Below are positions 44,554 through 53,432 of a stretch of 64,000 nt of DNA, in pieces (the first letter of the stretch is position 1; every line of letters starts with the position of its first letter). The DNA is taken from assembly GCA_965207335.1 (NCBI GenBank), contig OZ242267.1:868001-932000 (forward strand). The letters are read 5' to 3'. The position numbers and the translations under genes were made by a program. The notes under the pieces are model-generated. The model saw only the letters and a program-made list of their open reading frames with translations. It was not told the DNA's origin and made no database searches. This DNA comes from G965207335 sp965207335. GTDB lineage: Bacteria; Pseudomonadota; Gammaproteobacteria; PS1; Pseudothioglobaceae.

Positions 44554-46180
44554 TAGAAAAATCTTAGTAACATCAGCGCTACCATATGCTAACGGCGAAA
44601 TACACTTAGGACATTTATTAGAATACATTCAAACTGATATTTGGGCTAGATTTCAGCGCCTACTAGGAAACGAATGTCATTTTGTTTGTGCAGATGATGC
44701 ACACGGTAGTGCCATTATGTTAAAAGCAGAAGAGATGAATATAAGTCCAGAGCAATTAATAGAGCAAGTTAGCATTAGGCATCAGCAGGATTTTGCTGAT
44801 TTTAATATACAATTTAGTCATTACCACTCTACGCATAGTGTTGAAAATAAAACTATTGCCAATGATATTTATAAAAAACTACAAAAAAATGGATACATAA
44901 CAAAACGCACTATATCCCAAGCATTTGATAGCGAAAAAAATATGTTTCTGCCAGATAGATTTATTAAAGGCATGTGCCCTAAATGCAATGCTAAAAACCA
45001 ATATGGTGATAATTGTGAGGTATGCGGTGCTACTTATAATTCTCTGGATTTAATTAATCCTAGATCTGTATTATCAGATACCAAGCCTATTAACAAAGAA
45101 TCTGAACACTATTTTTTTGATTTGCCGCAATTTGAAGATAAATTAAAAAAATGGATTGAAAAAGGTCATTTACAAGAGCAAATTAGCAATAAATTAAGCG
45201 AATGGTTTGCAAGTGGTTTAACGGACTGGAATATTTCTCGTGATGCACCTTATTTTGGTTTTAAAATTCCAAATACAAAAAATAAATATTTTTATGTCTG
45301 GCTTGATGCGACTATTGGTTATCTAGCTAGTTTTAAAAAGCTATGTGAATTAAAAAATATAGATTTTAATAAATTTTGGCACAAAAACTCAGATGCAGAA
45401 ATTTACCATTTTATCGGCAAAGATATTATTTATTTTCATGCCCTATTTTGGCCTGCTATATTAATGGCTGTGGGCTACAAAACACCAAACGCAATTTTCG
45501 CTCATGGATTTTTAAGTATAAATGGTAAAAAAATGAGCAAATCAAGAGGTACATTTATTACTGCTAGAACATACCTTAACTACTTAAATCCAGAATATTT
45601 GCGTTATTACTATGCTTATAAACTATCAGCAAAAATAGATGATATAGATCTTAATTTAGATGATTTTAAGCAAAGAGTAAATTCTGATATGATTGGTAAA
45701 ATTGCTAATATTGCAAGTAGGTGTGCAGGATTTATAATAAAAAAATTTAATTATAGGTTAGCAAGTAATATAGCTGACACTAATCTTTATAATCAATTTA
45801 TATTTGAAAAAGATAACATAGCTAAACTTTATGAAAATAGAGAGTATTCTCAGGTAATGCGTATAATTATGCAACTTGCAGACAAAGCCAATCAATACAT
45901 TGATACTAACAAGCCATGGCAGATAATAAAAGATGAAAATTTAATAGACAAAGTCCATAGCATAGTAAGTATGGGCTTAAATTTGTTTCGAGTTTTAATT
46001 ACTTATTTAGCTCCAGTTGTACCCAATATGGCACTAAAATCATTTAATTTTCTAAACACTACTCTAAGTTGGGATGATATAGATAAACCATTAATTAATA
46101 CAGTTATTAATGACTTTTCTCCACTTATAACTAGAATAGAAAATGATAGTATTGACAGTATTATTCAAGATAGTAAATAG
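44546..46180 (+). CDS. metG: Methionyl-tRNA synthetase, short form
   Basis: 544 residues from ATG 44546 (MSSRKILVTSALPYANG), overlapping the previous stop by 8 bp; an upstream in-frame start at 44522 is less likely. Class I synthetase: HLGH (HIGH box), CP-domain zinc site CPKCNAKNQYGDNCEVCG, KKMSKSRGT (KMSKS box) and the helical anticodon domain ending ITYLAPVVP. It lacks the C-terminal OB-fold dimerisation domain of E. coli MetG. The final G of its TAG stop is the first base of the tRNA-Ser gene. Confidence 0.95.
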   Translation: MSSRKILVTSALPYANGEIHLGHLLEYIQTDIWARFQRLLGNECHFVCADDAHGSAIMLKAEEMNISPEQLIEQVSIRHQQDFADFNIQFSHYHSTHSVENKTIANDIYKKLQKNGYITKRTISQAFDSEKNMFLPDRFIKGMCPKCNAKNQYGDNCEVCGATYNSLDLINPRSVLSDTKPINKESEHYFFDLPQFEDKLKKWIEKGHLQEQISNKLSEWFASGLTDWNISRDAPYFGFKIPNTKNKYFYVWLDATIGYLASFKKLCELKNIDFNKFWHKNSDAEIYHFIGKDIIYFHALFWPAILMAVGYKTPNAIFAHGFLSINGKKMSKSRGTFITARTYLNYLNPEYLRYYYAYKLSAKIDDIDLNLDDFKQRVNSDMIGKIANIASRCAGFIIKKFNYRLASNIADTNLYNQFIFEKDNIAKLYENREYSQVMRIIMQLADKANQYIDTNKPWQIIKDENLIDKVHSIVSMGLNLFRVLITYLAPVVPNMALKSFNFLNTTLSWDDIDKPLINTVINDFSPLITRIENDSIDSIIQDSK

Positions 46181-46264
46181 GAGAGATGTCAGAGTGGCCG
46201 AATGAGCATGCTTGGAAAGCATGTAAGCCGTAAGGCTTCGAGGGTTCGACTCCCTCTCTCTCCA
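46180..46264 (+). tRNA. tRNA-Ser (anticodon GGA)
   Basis: 85 nt. Acceptor GGAGAGA / TCTCTCC, anticodon stem CATGC / GCATG with loop TTGGAAA (GGA), long variable arm AGCC-GTAA-GGCT as expected for tRNA-Ser, T arm GAGGG-TTCGACT-CCCTC. CCA is not encoded; the discriminator base reads A, where bacterial tRNA-Ser usually has G. Decodes UCC/UCU. Overlaps the metG stop codon by one base. Confidence 0.93.
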
Positions 46265-46274
46265 TCAACTTTCA

Positions 46275-46300
46275 CTTTTTGTAAAATTAATCACAAAAAG
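46275..46300 (+). terminator. Possible weak terminator after tRNA-Ser
   Basis: CTTTTTGT (46275-46282) pairs with ACAAAAAG (46293-46300) across a 10-base loop. AT-rich stem without a following T run, so support is modest. The gene-free stretch on to 46436 shows nothing else recognisable. Confidence 0.3.
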
Positions 46301-46524
46301 ACAAAAAATCCTTCCCAAATACCTCTTTTATTTTTATCATTTTGGCTTAAACACCATAGTACACACGGTGACGGACACAATAAAGAAGTTATTTTAGAAA
46401 AATTTATGCATATTAATATATAATTGAACGCTAGTAATACAAACGGGAATTATATACTTTAATCTGCAAATTTTACTTTTTTTCTAGTCGCCACTTGATA
46501 TTTTGTTGTGTTTTGCTTAGTTTT

Positions 46525-46674
46525 TTATTTTGCTATTTTGCTTTGGTAGGTGTTGGGGTTAGAAGTATTTGTTATTGTAAAATTACCTTTCGTAATAATA
46601 TCCACACCAACAAGTATATCTACATTTCCTCCTATGCTTTCTGTTGATAATACAGCAATATTTTCTATTTTCAT
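46525..46674 (-). pseudogene. Fragment of a retropepsin-like aspartic protease gene
   Basis: 49 codons: GGNVDILVGVDIITKGNFTITN matches by eye the conserved (D)VLIGMDIITxGDFxITN block of bacterial retroviral-type aspartyl protease-like proteins. The upstream part with the catalytic DTG and the FxFRxP tail are missing, so it is a remnant carried in the mobile element. The assignment is from recall of the motif. Confidence 0.4.
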
Positions 46675-47408
46675 CTTGTTAGAAAATTTTGGGGACACGA
46701 TACTTAATTAGTTTTAATGCACTGTCATATATAACAAGCCCTTTATACCCACCGTCATTGCGAGACTTTGTAAATTACATCGTCATTGCGAGCCTTTGTA
46801 AAAAGGCGTGGCAATCTCATCTTGCAAAAGAGATGTAATTTAAAAAAGTACCAAGAATGGTAAGCAAAGCTTACTTTGGGGAATATCCCCAAACCCCTAA
46901 CAGCAATTACAGGCTATTCAGTGCATATTAACTATATTTGCTTGTTGTTTAATTGAGGGGCAGAACTAATTCCTTCATTACAATTCACTGTACAACCGCC
47001 CCTCAAACTCCCCATATAGACATTGTGCTTGTAAGATATATTTTTGTCGTGAGATATTTGTGGTGTGATTTTAAAAAAGCACTAACAATAACGAATTGGA
47101 ATTATGTCCACCGTCATTGCGAGACTTTGTAAAAGTCGTGGCAATCTCATCCTACAAAAGCTATGTAATTAAGTACCAGTATGTTGCCTAAGATTGCTAC
47201 GCATAAAAAAACAATGCTCGCAATGACGATGGGAGTAATTGAGTACTATTATGTTGCCTGATATAAAAAACAGTGCTTACAATGACGATATATAAAAAAA
47301 GTACCCATAATAGTAAGCAAAGCTTACTTTGGGGAATATCCCCAAACCCCTAACAGCAATTACAGGGTGTTTATTTTATGTTAAGTTGTTTTACTTGTTT
47401 TTTTATTA

Positions 47409-47573
47409 GAGATCTTTGCATAAATAGAGATGATTAGCAGAGCTCTGATTTTTGCTTAATTGATGATATTTTATCAAGCCTGCCCTAGTTGTTCTAAAGC
47501 TGGTTTGATAAAAATTATCAAGTGAGTGGAAAGCGGGGTTCTGATGATTATTCATGTTTGTGCAAAGGTCTCT
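47409..47573. mobile_element. Family B element B6, nested in the 1.4-kb element
   Basis: 165 bp, GAGATCTTTGCATAAATAGAG to GTGCAAAGGTCTC, of the same subtype as B7 and B9 (interior with CCTGCCCTAGTTGTTCTAA). It interrupts a family C module, the two parts of which flank it, so it landed after that module. Confidence 0.75.
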
Positions 47574-47862
47574 CACTGTACAACAGCCCCTCAAACTCCC
47601 CATATAGAGATTTTGCTTGTAAGGTATATTTTTGTCGTGAGATATTTGTTTTGCGGGTGTTGGTTGTAACAATATGTAAAAAAAGTACCCAGAATAACAA
47701 ATTAGAATTATACCCACCGTCATTGCGAGCCTTTGTAAAAAGGCGTGGCAATCTCATCCTACAAACGCGGTATAATTTAATAATTAAGTATTGTACCCCT
47801 AAAACTTAGATATTTTTGCAGATTAAAGTATATAATTCCCATACAAACTATTGCAAAAATAG

Positions 47863-48324
47863 AGTGAGTTAGGAGATTATCACTCATCAATTTATGTTCC
47901 AATATTGAATGCTTTTATTGCAGAACTTAAAAAATTAGATAAGAAAAATCCAAAACAAGTAGCAAAAAATCTTGTTACATATTTAGTTGGAAATAAAGAC
48001 TTCTATAAAGTAATAAAAGGTAAAAATTCAATAGAAATACATGCCTATAATTTGAACGAAACATTGAATTTACCTTTTGAAAATATTGAACCTAAATACA
48101 AAACACCAAAAATATCTTTACCAACAAAAATTTTAGATATTAGTTTTAAGAAAGATAGCAAAACCACTATTATTGTGACCCTTGATAGTGATTGGACATT
48201 ATCTTTTAGAATACATAATGCAAGTTCAAAGATAGAGCCATCATTAAAATTTGATATAAACTTAATTAATTCGCCAAAAAATCTTTTTAAAAATACTTTA
48301 AATATAATTCACAGTAAAAAATAA
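47863..48324 (+). pseudogene. 5'-truncated HaeIII-family restriction endonuclease
   Basis: The frame opens after a TAG at 47860-47862 without an ATG; the first candidate start is TTG at 47905 (139 residues). The residues GDYHSSIYVPILNAFI lie before that TTG in the same frame, so the homologous region continues past any start. The rest (LVTYLVGNKDFYKVI, LPTKILDISF, WTLSFRIHNASSKIEPSLKFDI) resembles the C-terminal half of HaeIII-type endonucleases as I recall them. The N-terminal half is absent; the mobile element ends 15 bp upstream. One base separates it from the methyltransferase. Probably inactive. Confidence 0.6.
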
Positions 48325-48325
48325 T

Positions 48326-49312
48326 ATGAAATTAATATCATTATTCACAGGTGCAGGCGGTCTTGACCTTGGCTTTGAAAAAGCTGGTTTTGAGGTTATT
48401 TGGGCTAACGAATTTGATAAGTCAATTTGGCCAACATTTCAAGCTAACTTTCCACATACCAAATTAGATAAAAGAAGTATCACAGATATTCAATCTAGTG
48501 AAGTACCAAAAGGAGATGGCTTTATAGGTGGACCACCATGTCAGAGCTGGAGTGAGGCTGGTACTAGACGTGGAATTGCTGATTCTCGTGGACAATTATT
48601 CCATGATTATATTCGCCTTTTAAAAGATAAAAAGCCTAAATTTTTTCTTGCTGAAAATGTTTCTGGAATATTACACCCAAAACATTTGGAAGCATTTTTT
48701 AATATCATAAATGAATTTGAGAATGCAGGATATAATGTATCTTATAAATTATTAAATGCCAATGATTTTAATGTTTCTCAAGATCGCAAGCGTGTGATTA
48801 TAATTGGTTATAACAAGAATTTAAAGAAAAAATTTGAATTTCCAAAATCAAAAAATTATAAACCAGTCTTAAAAGATGCTATTTGGGATTTACAAGAAGC
48901 AAAGCCAGCTAAAGAAGGAAATAAAACAAACAACAAAAATGATTTATGGGCACCAAATCATGAATATATGAATGGTGGATTTTCTACTATTTACATGTCT
49001 AGAAACCGCGTACGTTCATGGAATGAGCCTTCTTTTACAATTCAAGCAGGTGGAAGGCATGCACCTATACATCCACAAGCACCTAAAATGAAATTTATTT
49101 CACAAAATAAAAGAATTTTTATGCCTGGAGAAGAAAAAAAATATAGGCGTTTGTCTGTTAGAGAATGTGCACGCATTCAAACTTTTCCAGATGATTTTAT
49201 TTTTAAATACACAAGTATTGCAGATGGATATAAAATGATTGGCAATGCTGTTCCTGTTAATTTTGCTAAGTATATCGCACAAAAAATAATGGTTGATTTA
49301 AAGAAAATATAA
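48326..49312 (+). CDS. DNA cytosine-5 methyltransferase, M.HaeIII-like (predicted GGCC)
   Basis: 328 residues. All m5C motifs are present: FTGAGGLDLGF (motif I), catalytic Cys72 in GGPPCQSW (IV), ENV (VI), QDRKR (VIII), the target-recognition region with STIYMSRNRVRSWNEPSFTIQAGGR, and GNAVPV (X). Block order and wording match M.HaeIII closely (FDKSIW, LLNAND, YRRLSVRECARIQTFPDDFIF), so the recognition site is predicted as GGCC. The paired endonuclease is truncated, leaving a probable solitary methylase. The G+C-rich target would be rare in this AT-rich genome. Confidence 0.9.
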   Translation: MKLISLFTGAGGLDLGFEKAGFEVIWANEFDKSIWPTFQANFPHTKLDKRSITDIQSSEVPKGDGFIGGPPCQSWSEAGTRRGIADSRGQLFHDYIRLLKDKKPKFFLAENVSGILHPKHLEAFFNIINEFENAGYNVSYKLLNANDFNVSQDRKRVIIIGYNKNLKKKFEFPKSKNYKPVLKDAIWDLQEAKPAKEGNKTNNKNDLWAPNHEYMNGGFSTIYMSRNRVRSWNEPSFTIQAGGRHAPIHPQAPKMKFISQNKRIFMPGEEKKYRRLSVRECARIQTFPDDFIFKYTSIADGYKMIGNAVPVNFAKYIAQKIMVDLKKI

Positions 49313-49615
49313 ATAAAGATAAAACTTCTATACTGCTACGGAATTAAAAAAATTATACAGTACAGCAAAGTTATTGAATCTTAAATAAACCAACAACCGT
49401 ACAATATTGCTAACATTAAAGCTAAAATGGTAAAAAATGGGTTTGAAGTAGATAATTAAACTATTGTTGTTTACTTTTATATTACCTTAGGGATATATTG
49501 TATATTACTTATATGTTAGTTTAAGTATTACTATTTACTTGTAAAAAACTACAAGTTTATATATAATGTTACTTAGTAGTTATTTGTTTCCAACACATTA
49601 TTAGGAGAAGTAAAA
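49313..49615. other. Spacer before dsrA with a possible gene remnant
   Basis: Bases 49388-49459 keep an open 24-codon stretch (INQQPYNIANIKAKM.. ending GFEVDN and TAA) with protein-like composition and no start, possibly the end of a lost gene. The remainder holds the dsrA promoter. Confidence 0.25.
49537..49567 (+). promoter_or_regulatory. dsrA promoter with overlapping palindrome
   Basis: TTGTAA (49539-49544), exactly 17 bases, TATAAT (49562-49567): a good sigma70 promoter 49 bases before the dsrA ATG. Its -35 box lies in a 7+6+7 inverted repeat ACTTGTA-N6-TACAAGT (49537-49556), the expected form of a dimeric repressor or activator site. AGGAG ribosome site at 49602-49606. Confidence 0.6.
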
Positions 49616-50920
49616 ATGACAAGCAAATTATATAATACCCCAAACTTAGACGAATTAGAAAATGGACCATGGCCTTCTTTTGTAACAGGACTTAAAAGAC
49701 TAGCAAATGATAAACATGCTGGTGCTGGTATGGCAAAGGATGTTTTAGCAACGCTAGAAACTTCCTATGTAACCAAAAAAGGTTACTGGAAAGGTGGTAC
49801 TGTTGGTGTAATAGGTTACGGTGGTGGAATCATTCCTCGTTTTAACGAGCTTAAAGATGAAACTGGGGCTTACAAATTTAAAGATGCTGGTGAATTTCAT
49901 ACTTTGCGAGTTCAACCGCCAGCAGGTATGCATTATACCTCTGACTTGTTAAGAGACTTGTGTGATATATTTGTAGATAACGGTGGCTCTGGTTTAATTG
50001 GTATGCACGGTCAATCAGGCGATATAATGTTTCAAGGTGCCGATGAAAAAGGTGTGCAAAAAATCTTTAATGCACTAAACGATTATGGCTTTGATTTAGG
50101 TGGTGCTGGTCCTGCTGTTAGAACTGGCATGTCATGTGTTGGTGCATCTCGTTGTGAAATGTCTAATGCTAACGAAATGGCATTGCATCGCACACTAGTT
50201 AATGCATTTTTAGATGATATGCATCGCCCTGCCTTACCTTATAAATTCAAATTTAAAGTATCAGGCTGTGCAAACGATTGTATGAACTCTGTTGAGCGTT
50301 CCGACATGTCTGTAATTGGCACTTGGAGAGATGATATTAAAATAAACGAAATTGCATGGAAAAAAATGGTTGCTGATAAAGGCCATGATTATGTAGTTGA
50401 TAATATTACTTCTCGTTGTCCAACGCAGTGTATGTCTTTAAATAAAGATGATTCTTTAACAATTGACAACAAAAACTGTGTGAAATGTATGCATTGTTTA
50501 AATGCTGTATCACCATTATCCGAACAATATGTTGATGATGTTAAAGATGGTGCAATCTTAGCAACAGGTGATGACAAAGGTGTTACTATTATAATGGGTG
50601 GCAAACGCACTCTAAAAATTGGTGATTTATTTGGTACTGTAATTGTTCCTTTTATGAAAATGGAAACAGAAGAAGATTATGAAGCCATAACAGAAATTGC
50701 TGAAAATACTATTGACTTCTTTGCTGAAAATGCATTAGAGCATGAAAGAACAGGCGAAATGATTGAAAGAATTGGGTTAGTTAATTTTTTAGAAGGTATT
50801 GAAGTTGATATTGACCCTAATATGATTGATAGCCCGAGATATATGTCTTATGTTCGTATGGATACTTGGGATGAAGAAGCAACTAAATGGTTTGATAGGA
50901 AAGCAGAGGCAAACGCTTAA
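49616..50920 (+). CDS. dsrA: Reverse-type dissimilatory sulfite reductase subunit alpha
   Basis: 434 residues, full length. With DsrB forms the siroheme enzyme that oxidises DsrC-bound or free sulfane sulfur to sulfite in sulfur oxidisers. Seen: LRVQPPAGMHYTSDLLRDLCD, siroheme/[4Fe-4S] ligands in GMSCVGASRCEMSNANE and KFKVSGCANDCMNSVERSD, and the inserted ferredoxin-like domain with CPTQCMSL and NCVKCMHCLNAV. The reverse (oxidative) type is inferred from the dsrEFH and dsrL genes that follow, which mark sulfur oxidisers. Strong ribosome site. First gene of the operon. Confidence 0.97.
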   Translation: MTSKLYNTPNLDELENGPWPSFVTGLKRLANDKHAGAGMAKDVLATLETSYVTKKGYWKGGTVGVIGYGGGIIPRFNELKDETGAYKFKDAGEFHTLRVQPPAGMHYTSDLLRDLCDIFVDNGGSGLIGMHGQSGDIMFQGADEKGVQKIFNALNDYGFDLGGAGPAVRTGMSCVGASRCEMSNANEMALHRTLVNAFLDDMHRPALPYKFKFKVSGCANDCMNSVERSDMSVIGTWRDDIKINEIAWKKMVADKGHDYVVDNITSRCPTQCMSLNKDDSLTIDNKNCVKCMHCLNAVSPLSEQYVDDVKDGAILATGDDKGVTIIMGGKRTLKIGDLFGTVIVPFMKMETEEDYEAITEIAENTIDFFAENALEHERTGEMIERIGLVNFLEGIEVDIDPNMIDSPRYMSYVRMDTWDEEATKWFDRKAEANA

Positions 50921-51044
50921 ATTTAACTAGCAATTTATTTAATAGTATATTTTACTTACTTTTAATTAAAATAGTTATAGTTGTTCTTTATCTATTATTA
51001 AAATTGCATTTTTTATAAAACTTATTTAATATAGGAGATTAATA

Positions 51045-52115
51045 ATGTCTAATGTTAGAATGCCAATTGAATCAGGTGTACCTGATGCAATTCAATATAT
51101 GCACCCAACAATGAGAAGAAACTTTGCCCAGTGGGCTTATCATTCTCGTCCTCGTCCTGGTGTTTTAAAACACACTTCTAAAAATAAAGAATATATTTGG
51201 ACTGTTCGTTGTGGCACACAAAGGCAAATGGATGTTTATACAATTAAAAAACTAGCAGATATTGCTGACAATTATGGTGACGGATATATCCGTTTTACTA
51301 TTCGCTCAAATGTTGAATTTATGGTTGATACTGAGAGTAAAGTCGCACCACTAATTAAAAAATTAGAAGAAGAGGGTTTTCCAGTAGGTGGCACAGGTCC
51401 AACAGTTTCAATGATTGCACATACTCAAGGCTGGTTGCATTGTGATATACCCGGCACGGATGCATCTGGTGTTGTTAAAGCCTTAATGGATGAGTTAATT
51501 GATGAATTTCGTGTTGAAGAAATGCCTAATCGTGTGCATATGACTACTTCTTGTTGTCAAGTTAATTGCGGTGGTCATGGTGATATTGCAATCAATATCC
51601 AACATACTAAACCGCCTAAAATTAACCATGATTTAGTAGCTAATGTTTGTGAAAGGCCGACAGTTGTTGCTAGATGCCCTGTTGCTGCTATTCGTCCAGC
51701 TATGGTAAATGGCAAACCAACACTAGAAGTTGATGAAAAAAAATGTATTTGTTGTGGTGCTTGCTTTCCTCCTTGTCCACCAATGCAAATAAATGACCCA
51801 GAGGCATCTAAATTAGCTGTTTGGGTTGGTGGTAAACACTCTAATGCTAGAAGTAAACCATCATTTCAAAAATTAGTTGCCTCAGGTATCCCTAATAATC
51901 CTCCAAGATGGCCAGAAGTAGCTGCTATTGTTAAAAATATCTTAGCAGTTTACAAAGATGATGCTAAGGATTGGGAGCGAGTAGGTGAATGGGTTGAAAG
52001 AATTGGCTGGCCAGCGTTTTTTGAAAAAACAGGCTTGCCATTTACTAAATTCCATATTTCTGATTGGAAAGGTACACGCCACCAATTAAATTCTTCTGCC
52101 TATATTCGTTTTTAG
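51045..52115 (+). CDS. dsrB: Reverse-type dissimilatory sulfite reductase subunit beta
   Basis: 356 residues, full length. Partner of DsrA and carrier of the catalytically active siroheme. Seen: PGVLKHTSKNKEYIWTVRCGTQRQMDVYTIKKLADIAD, GGTGPTVSMIAHTQGWLHC, the cluster ligands TSCCQVNCGGHGDIAI, RCPVAAIRP, and the ferredoxin domain CICCGACFPPCPPM. GGAGATTAATA ribosome site. It follows dsrA by 124 bp and is followed by a family B element inserted 6 bp after its stop. Confidence 0.97.
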   Translation: MSNVRMPIESGVPDAIQYMHPTMRRNFAQWAYHSRPRPGVLKHTSKNKEYIWTVRCGTQRQMDVYTIKKLADIADNYGDGYIRFTIRSNVEFMVDTESKVAPLIKKLEEEGFPVGGTGPTVSMIAHTQGWLHCDIPGTDASGVVKALMDELIDEFRVEEMPNRVHMTTSCCQVNCGGHGDIAINIQHTKPPKINHDLVANVCERPTVVARCPVAAIRPAMVNGKPTLEVDEKKCICCGACFPPCPPMQINDPEASKLAVWVGGKHSNARSKPSFQKLVASGIPNNPPRWPEVAAIVKNILAVYKDDAKDWERVGEWVERIGWPAFFEKTGLPFTKFHISDWKGTRHQLNSSAYIRF

Positions 52116-52121
52116 TTAATA

Positions 52122-52284
52122 GAGATCTTTGCATAAACATGAATAATCATCAGAACCCTGCTTTCCACTCACTTGATAATTTTTATCAAACCAGCCTTAG
52201 AACAACTAGGACAGGCTTGATAGAATATCATCAATTAAGCAAAAATCAGAGCTCTGTTAATCATCCCTATTTATGTAAAGGTCT
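52122..52284. mobile_element. Family B element B7 between dsrB and dsrE
   Basis: 163 bp, inverted relative to B6 and B9 and otherwise nearly identical to them. Its right end, GTAAAGGTCTATAATA, places AAAGG about ten bases before the dsrE ATG, so the element tip may now act as the dsrE ribosome site. Confidence 0.75.
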
Positions 52285-52290
52285 ATAATA

Positions 52291-52689
52291 ATGAAAATAT
52301 CTATTCAAATAAATGAAGGTCCATACCAACATCAGGCCACTGATACAGCATATCAATTTGCTAAAGCAGCAATAGAAGCAGGACACGATATTTTTAGGGT
52401 ATTTTTTTATCATGATGGTGTTAATAATGCATCTAGATTTACTTTACCACCACAAGATGACCGTAATATTGTTAATAACTGGGCAAAATTAAAAAATACC
52501 GATGGTAGTAATGTTGATAAAGTTGTTTGTGTAGCTGCTGCCTTGCGTCGTGGCTTATTAGACAAATCTGAGGCAGATAAAAATAAAATTGATGGCAATA
52601 ATATTAACCCTAGTTTTCGTATATCAGGATTAGGGCAATTAATTGAAGCAGGTATTCAATCAGATAGATTGGTAGTGTTTGGAGATTAA
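52291..52689 (+). CDS. dsrE: Sulfur relay protein DsrE
   Basis: 132 residues. Catalytic subunit of the DsrEFH heterohexamer that passes persulfide sulfur from TusA to DsrC. SIQINEGPYQHQATDTAYQFAKAAIEAGHD start and the active cysteine in DKVVCVAAALRRGL (about residue 77), with the conserved GLGQLIEAGIQSDRLVVFGD end. Related to TusD. Start is 6 bp after the inserted family B element. Confidence 0.95.
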   Translation: MKISIQINEGPYQHQATDTAYQFAKAAIEAGHDIFRVFFYHDGVNNASRFTLPPQDDRNIVNNWAKLKNTDGSNVDKVVCVAAALRRGLLDKSEADKNKIDGNNINPSFRISGLGQLIEAGIQSDRLVVFGD

Positions 52690-52694
52690 GATAA

Positions 52695-53099
52695 ATGGTA
52701 ATAAAAAAATTTATGTATTTAAACCGTAAAGCCCCTTATGGCACGATTTATGCATTAGAGTCTCTTGAGGTAGTTTTAATAGCTGCAGCTTTTGAACAAG
52801 ATGTTAGTTTAGTATTTATTGATGATGGTGTTTACCAAATTACAAAAATGCAAAAAACTGATGGTATAGGAATGAAAAATTTTTCTAATACCTATAATGC
52901 CCTAGGTGATTATGATATTAATAAGGTATATATATCAAAAGAATCTCTTGTGCAAAGAGGACTTACAGAAAATGATTTAATGAATCTTGTTTACGAAGAT
53001 GAGGATGATGATTGGGCAGAAAAATCATCTATCAAAATTGTATCTAATAAAGAATTATCTGTAATTATGGCAAAGCAAGATATTGTATTAAGTTTTTAA
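52695..53099 (+). CDS. dsrF: Sulfur relay protein DsrF
   Basis: 134 residues, TusC-like subunit of DsrEFH. Seen: RKAPYGTIYALESLEVVLIAAAFEQDVSLVFIDDGVYQ, and a C-terminal NKELSVIMAKQDIVLSF. As in other DsrF proteins no cysteine is at the position active in DsrE, so it is structural. Five bases after dsrE. Confidence 0.95.
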   Translation: MVIKKFMYLNRKAPYGTIYALESLEVVLIAAAFEQDVSLVFIDDGVYQITKMQKTDGIGMKNFSNTYNALGDYDINKVYISKESLVQRGLTENDLMNLVYEDEDDDWAEKSSIKIVSNKELSVIMAKQDIVLSF

Positions 53100-53111
53100 G
53101 GGGTTATTGAT

Positions 53112-53408
53112 ATGTTACATATAGTAAATAAATCACCTTTTGAACGCAATTCATTACAATCTTGTGTTGCTAGTTTAGATGATAAAGGTGTTATTTTATT
53201 AATTGAAGATGGTGTAATTGGTGCAACTAAAACTGATAAATCAGTTTTAATATCAGAATTAGCATTATCAGGTAGAGTTTATGCTCTAGTTACTGACTTA
53301 GAAGCAAGAGGTATTATTGATAAAGTAATAGATGGTATTAAATTAGTGGGTTACAAAGATTTTGTAAATTTAGTTATAGAGCATAAAGCTAATGCTTCTT
53401 GGCTCTAA
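53112..53408 (+). CDS. dsrH: Sulfur relay protein DsrH
   Basis: 98 residues, TusB-like third subunit of DsrEFH. LHIVNKSPFERNSLQSCVASLDDKGVILLIEDGV, with the conserved cysteine in SLQSC (about residue 17), and the GYKDFVNLV C-terminal block. Twelve bases after dsrF. Completes the oxidative-type marker set dsrEFH. Confidence 0.94.
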   Translation: MLHIVNKSPFERNSLQSCVASLDDKGVILLIEDGVIGATKTDKSVLISELALSGRVYALVTDLEARGIIDKVIDGIKLVGYKDFVNLVIEHKANASWL

Positions 53409-53432
53409 TTTTTAAAATATAGGAGAATAAAT

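Larger units (their letters stand above)
46437..47848. mobile_element. 1.4-kb non-autonomous element with 26-bp terminal inverted repeats and 8-bp target duplication
   Basis: Bases 46445-46470 (starting GGGAATTATATACTTTAATC) and 47815-47840 are perfect inverted repeats of 26 bp. They are flanked outside by the direct repeat ATACAAAC (46437-46444 and 47841-47848), the mark of a transposition with an 8-bp duplication. The 1396-bp body contains a retropepsin-like remnant, several family C modules and one nested family B element, and no transposase. It must have been moved in trans. Eight-base duplications occur with the IS1595, IS256 and ISL3 groups among others; the family is not assigned. Confidence 0.82.

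Noticed and set aside
46202..46423. 73-residue frame starting inside tRNA-Ser
   Set aside because: Overlaps the tRNA and has no protein features; no ribosome site.
47406..47809. Overlapping frames on both strands in the 1.4-kb element
   Set aside because: Composed of family B and C repeat sequence; the same peptides recur wherever the repeats do.
52064..52288. 74-residue frame spanning dsrB end and family B element
   Set aside because: Out of frame with dsrB and encoded mostly by the repeat.
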